From assembly GCA_030526455.1 (NCBI GenBank), contig JAUNCU010000162.1, positions 1 to 6,615 on the forward strand: a stretch of 6,615 nucleotides of DNA. Reading direction: 5' to 3'. Under the pieces are notes generated by a model. That model was given only the letters and a program-made list of their open reading frames with translations. It did not search any database and was not told where the DNA came from. Positions 5,945-6,615 of the stretch are shown piece after piece. The position numbers and the translations under genes were made by a program. This stretch comes from Bacteroidales bacterium. GTDB lineage: Bacteria; Bacteroidota; Bacteroidia; Bacteroidales; Muribaculaceae. Each line of letters opens with the position of its first letter. Position 1 is the first letter of the stretch.

Positions 5945-6514
5945 ATGGAAGGACTTAAGCACGACAAGGTGATTATCGGTATCGACCCCGGCACGAATGT
6001 GATGGGTTACGGCATTCTGGGCGTGAAGGGCAAGAAGCCCGAACTCATCGCCATGGGTGTGCTGAAACTCAACGCGATGGACGACCACTACATGCGCCTG
6101 CACCACATCTACGAACGCGTGACGGGCCTCATCGCACAGTATTTGCCCGACGAGATGGCTATCGAAGCGCCATTTTTCGGCAAGAATGTGCAGTCGATGC
6201 TCAAATTGGGACGCGCACAGGGGGTAGCGATCGCCGCAGCCCTCGCCCGCCAGGTGCCCATCACCGAATACGAACCCCGAAAAATCAAGATGGCCATCAC
6301 CGGCAACGGCGCCGCCAGCAAGGAGCAAGTGAGCAACCTGCTGCAGCGCACGCTCAACATAGCACAAGACGACATGCCCAAATTCCTCGACGCCACCGAC
6401 GGCCTCGCCGCAGCCCTCTGCCACTTCTACGAAAGCCAGAAGCCAGTATTCGCCCGCGGCCCAAAGTCGTGGAAAGCCTTCATAGCCAAAAACCCCGACC
6501 GAGTGAAAAAATAG
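5945..6514 (+). CDS. ruvC: Crossover junction endodeoxyribonuclease RuvC (Holliday-junction resolvase)
   Basis: RuvC acts as a dimer in the cytoplasm. It cuts symmetric strands of Holliday junctions after RuvAB branch migration, in homologous recombination and repair. The 189-aa protein shows the RNase H-like fold markers: IGIDPGTNVMGYGIL (11-25) with Asp14, MAIEAPFFGKN (71-81) with Glu74, LKLGRAQGVAIAAAL (86-100), and DATDGLAAALCH (149-160) with Asp149 and Asp152. These correspond to the four catalytic acidic residues D7, E66, D138 and D141 of E. coli RuvC. The basic GAASKEQV segment (122-129) matches the conserved DNA-contact region. Length is slightly over the E. coli protein (173 aa) through short extensions at both ends. 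ATG 5945 is the only sensible start; upstream is AT-rich without a clear Shine-Dalgarno. It follows DUF4286 by 32 bp and likely shares its promoter. The gene is intact. Confidence 0.97.
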   Translation: MEGLKHDKVIIGIDPGTNVMGYGILGVKGKKPELIAMGVLKLNAMDDHYMRLHHIYERVTGLIAQYLPDEMAIEAPFFGKNVQSMLKLGRAQGVAIAAALARQVPITEYEPRKIKMAITGNGAASKEQVSNLLQRTLNIAQDDMPKFLDATDGLAAALCHFYESQKPVFARGPKSWKAFIAKNPDRVKK

Positions 6515-6615
6515 CAACCACCCAGCCGTTCCGAAAACTAAAAGATTTGGCCGCCTATATATCAAAAACACGAGGCGACCACCAGCCGCCGTCGGAGACG
6601 GATTATTATGGTTAA
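6515..6615. other. Region after ruvC, no supported feature
   Basis: These 101 bases contain a small 5-bp hairpin, CCGTC-GGA-GACGG (6589-6601), without a following T-tract, so it is not a convincing terminator. An ATG at 6608 is followed by GTT and the window edge; it could be the start of a downstream gene, but nothing else can be seen of it. Confidence 0.4.

Noticed and set aside
5762..6571. A 269-codon minus-strand frame opposite ruvC and DUF4286
   Set aside because: It covers two genes with confident family assignments on the plus strand and shows no coherent motif of its own.
6589..6601. Small hairpin CCGTC-GGA-GACGG as a ruvC terminator
   Set aside because: The stem is only 5 bp and no T-tract follows.

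Overview
The window looks like chromosomal DNA of a gut-type Bacteroidales bacterium (phylum Bacteroidota; Muribaculaceae or Prevotellaceae are my best guesses, but the genus is not determined). The reasons are an Oar-type TonB-dependent receptor with a carboxypeptidase-regulatory-like N-terminus, a BACON-domain lipoprotein whose lipidated Cys is followed by SDDD (a Bacteroidota surface-export signal), the DUF4286-ruvC gene pair, weak or absent Shine-Dalgarno sequences, and promoters of the Bacteroidota form TTTG-N20-TAnnTTTG.

Layout. Positions 1-311 hold no convincing gene: a small interspersed-repeat-like palindrome (45-64) and a strong rho-independent terminator (221-274). Leftward (minus strand) from about 5121 runs a two-gene operon. 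It consists of a 1093-aa Oar-like TonB-dependent outer-membrane receptor (1840-5121) and, 25 bp downstream, a 500-aa surface lipoprotein (312-1814) made of alternating BACON-like and OB-fold-like domains. No SusD gene is present, so this is not a classical polysaccharide-utilisation pair. The lipoprotein is the natural candidate for the receptor's extracellular partner; the substrate is unknown.

The 479-bp region between the receptor and the rightward genes is the richest in signals. It holds a consensus -7 box for the receptor (5203-5210), a full consensus leftward promoter further upstream (5443-5474), and directly behind that promoter a 50-codon small ORF (5268-5420) that may be a small protein or leader peptide. 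It also holds a 20-bp near-perfect palindrome (5487-5506), a 16-bp imperfect direct repeat that touches the -33 boxes of both divergent promoters (5474-5489 and 5546-5561), and a full consensus rightward promoter (5561-5592).

Rightward, that promoter lies so close to the ATG at 5601 that the DUF4286 gene (103 aa) is probably leaderless or nearly so. It is followed after 32 bp by ruvC (189 aa), the Holliday-junction resolvase, with all four catalytic acidic residues present. These two genes are housekeeping in character. The last 101 bp contain no supported feature. The parts most worth follow-up are the small ORF with its own promoter, the divergent control region and the SusD-less receptor/lipoprotein pair.
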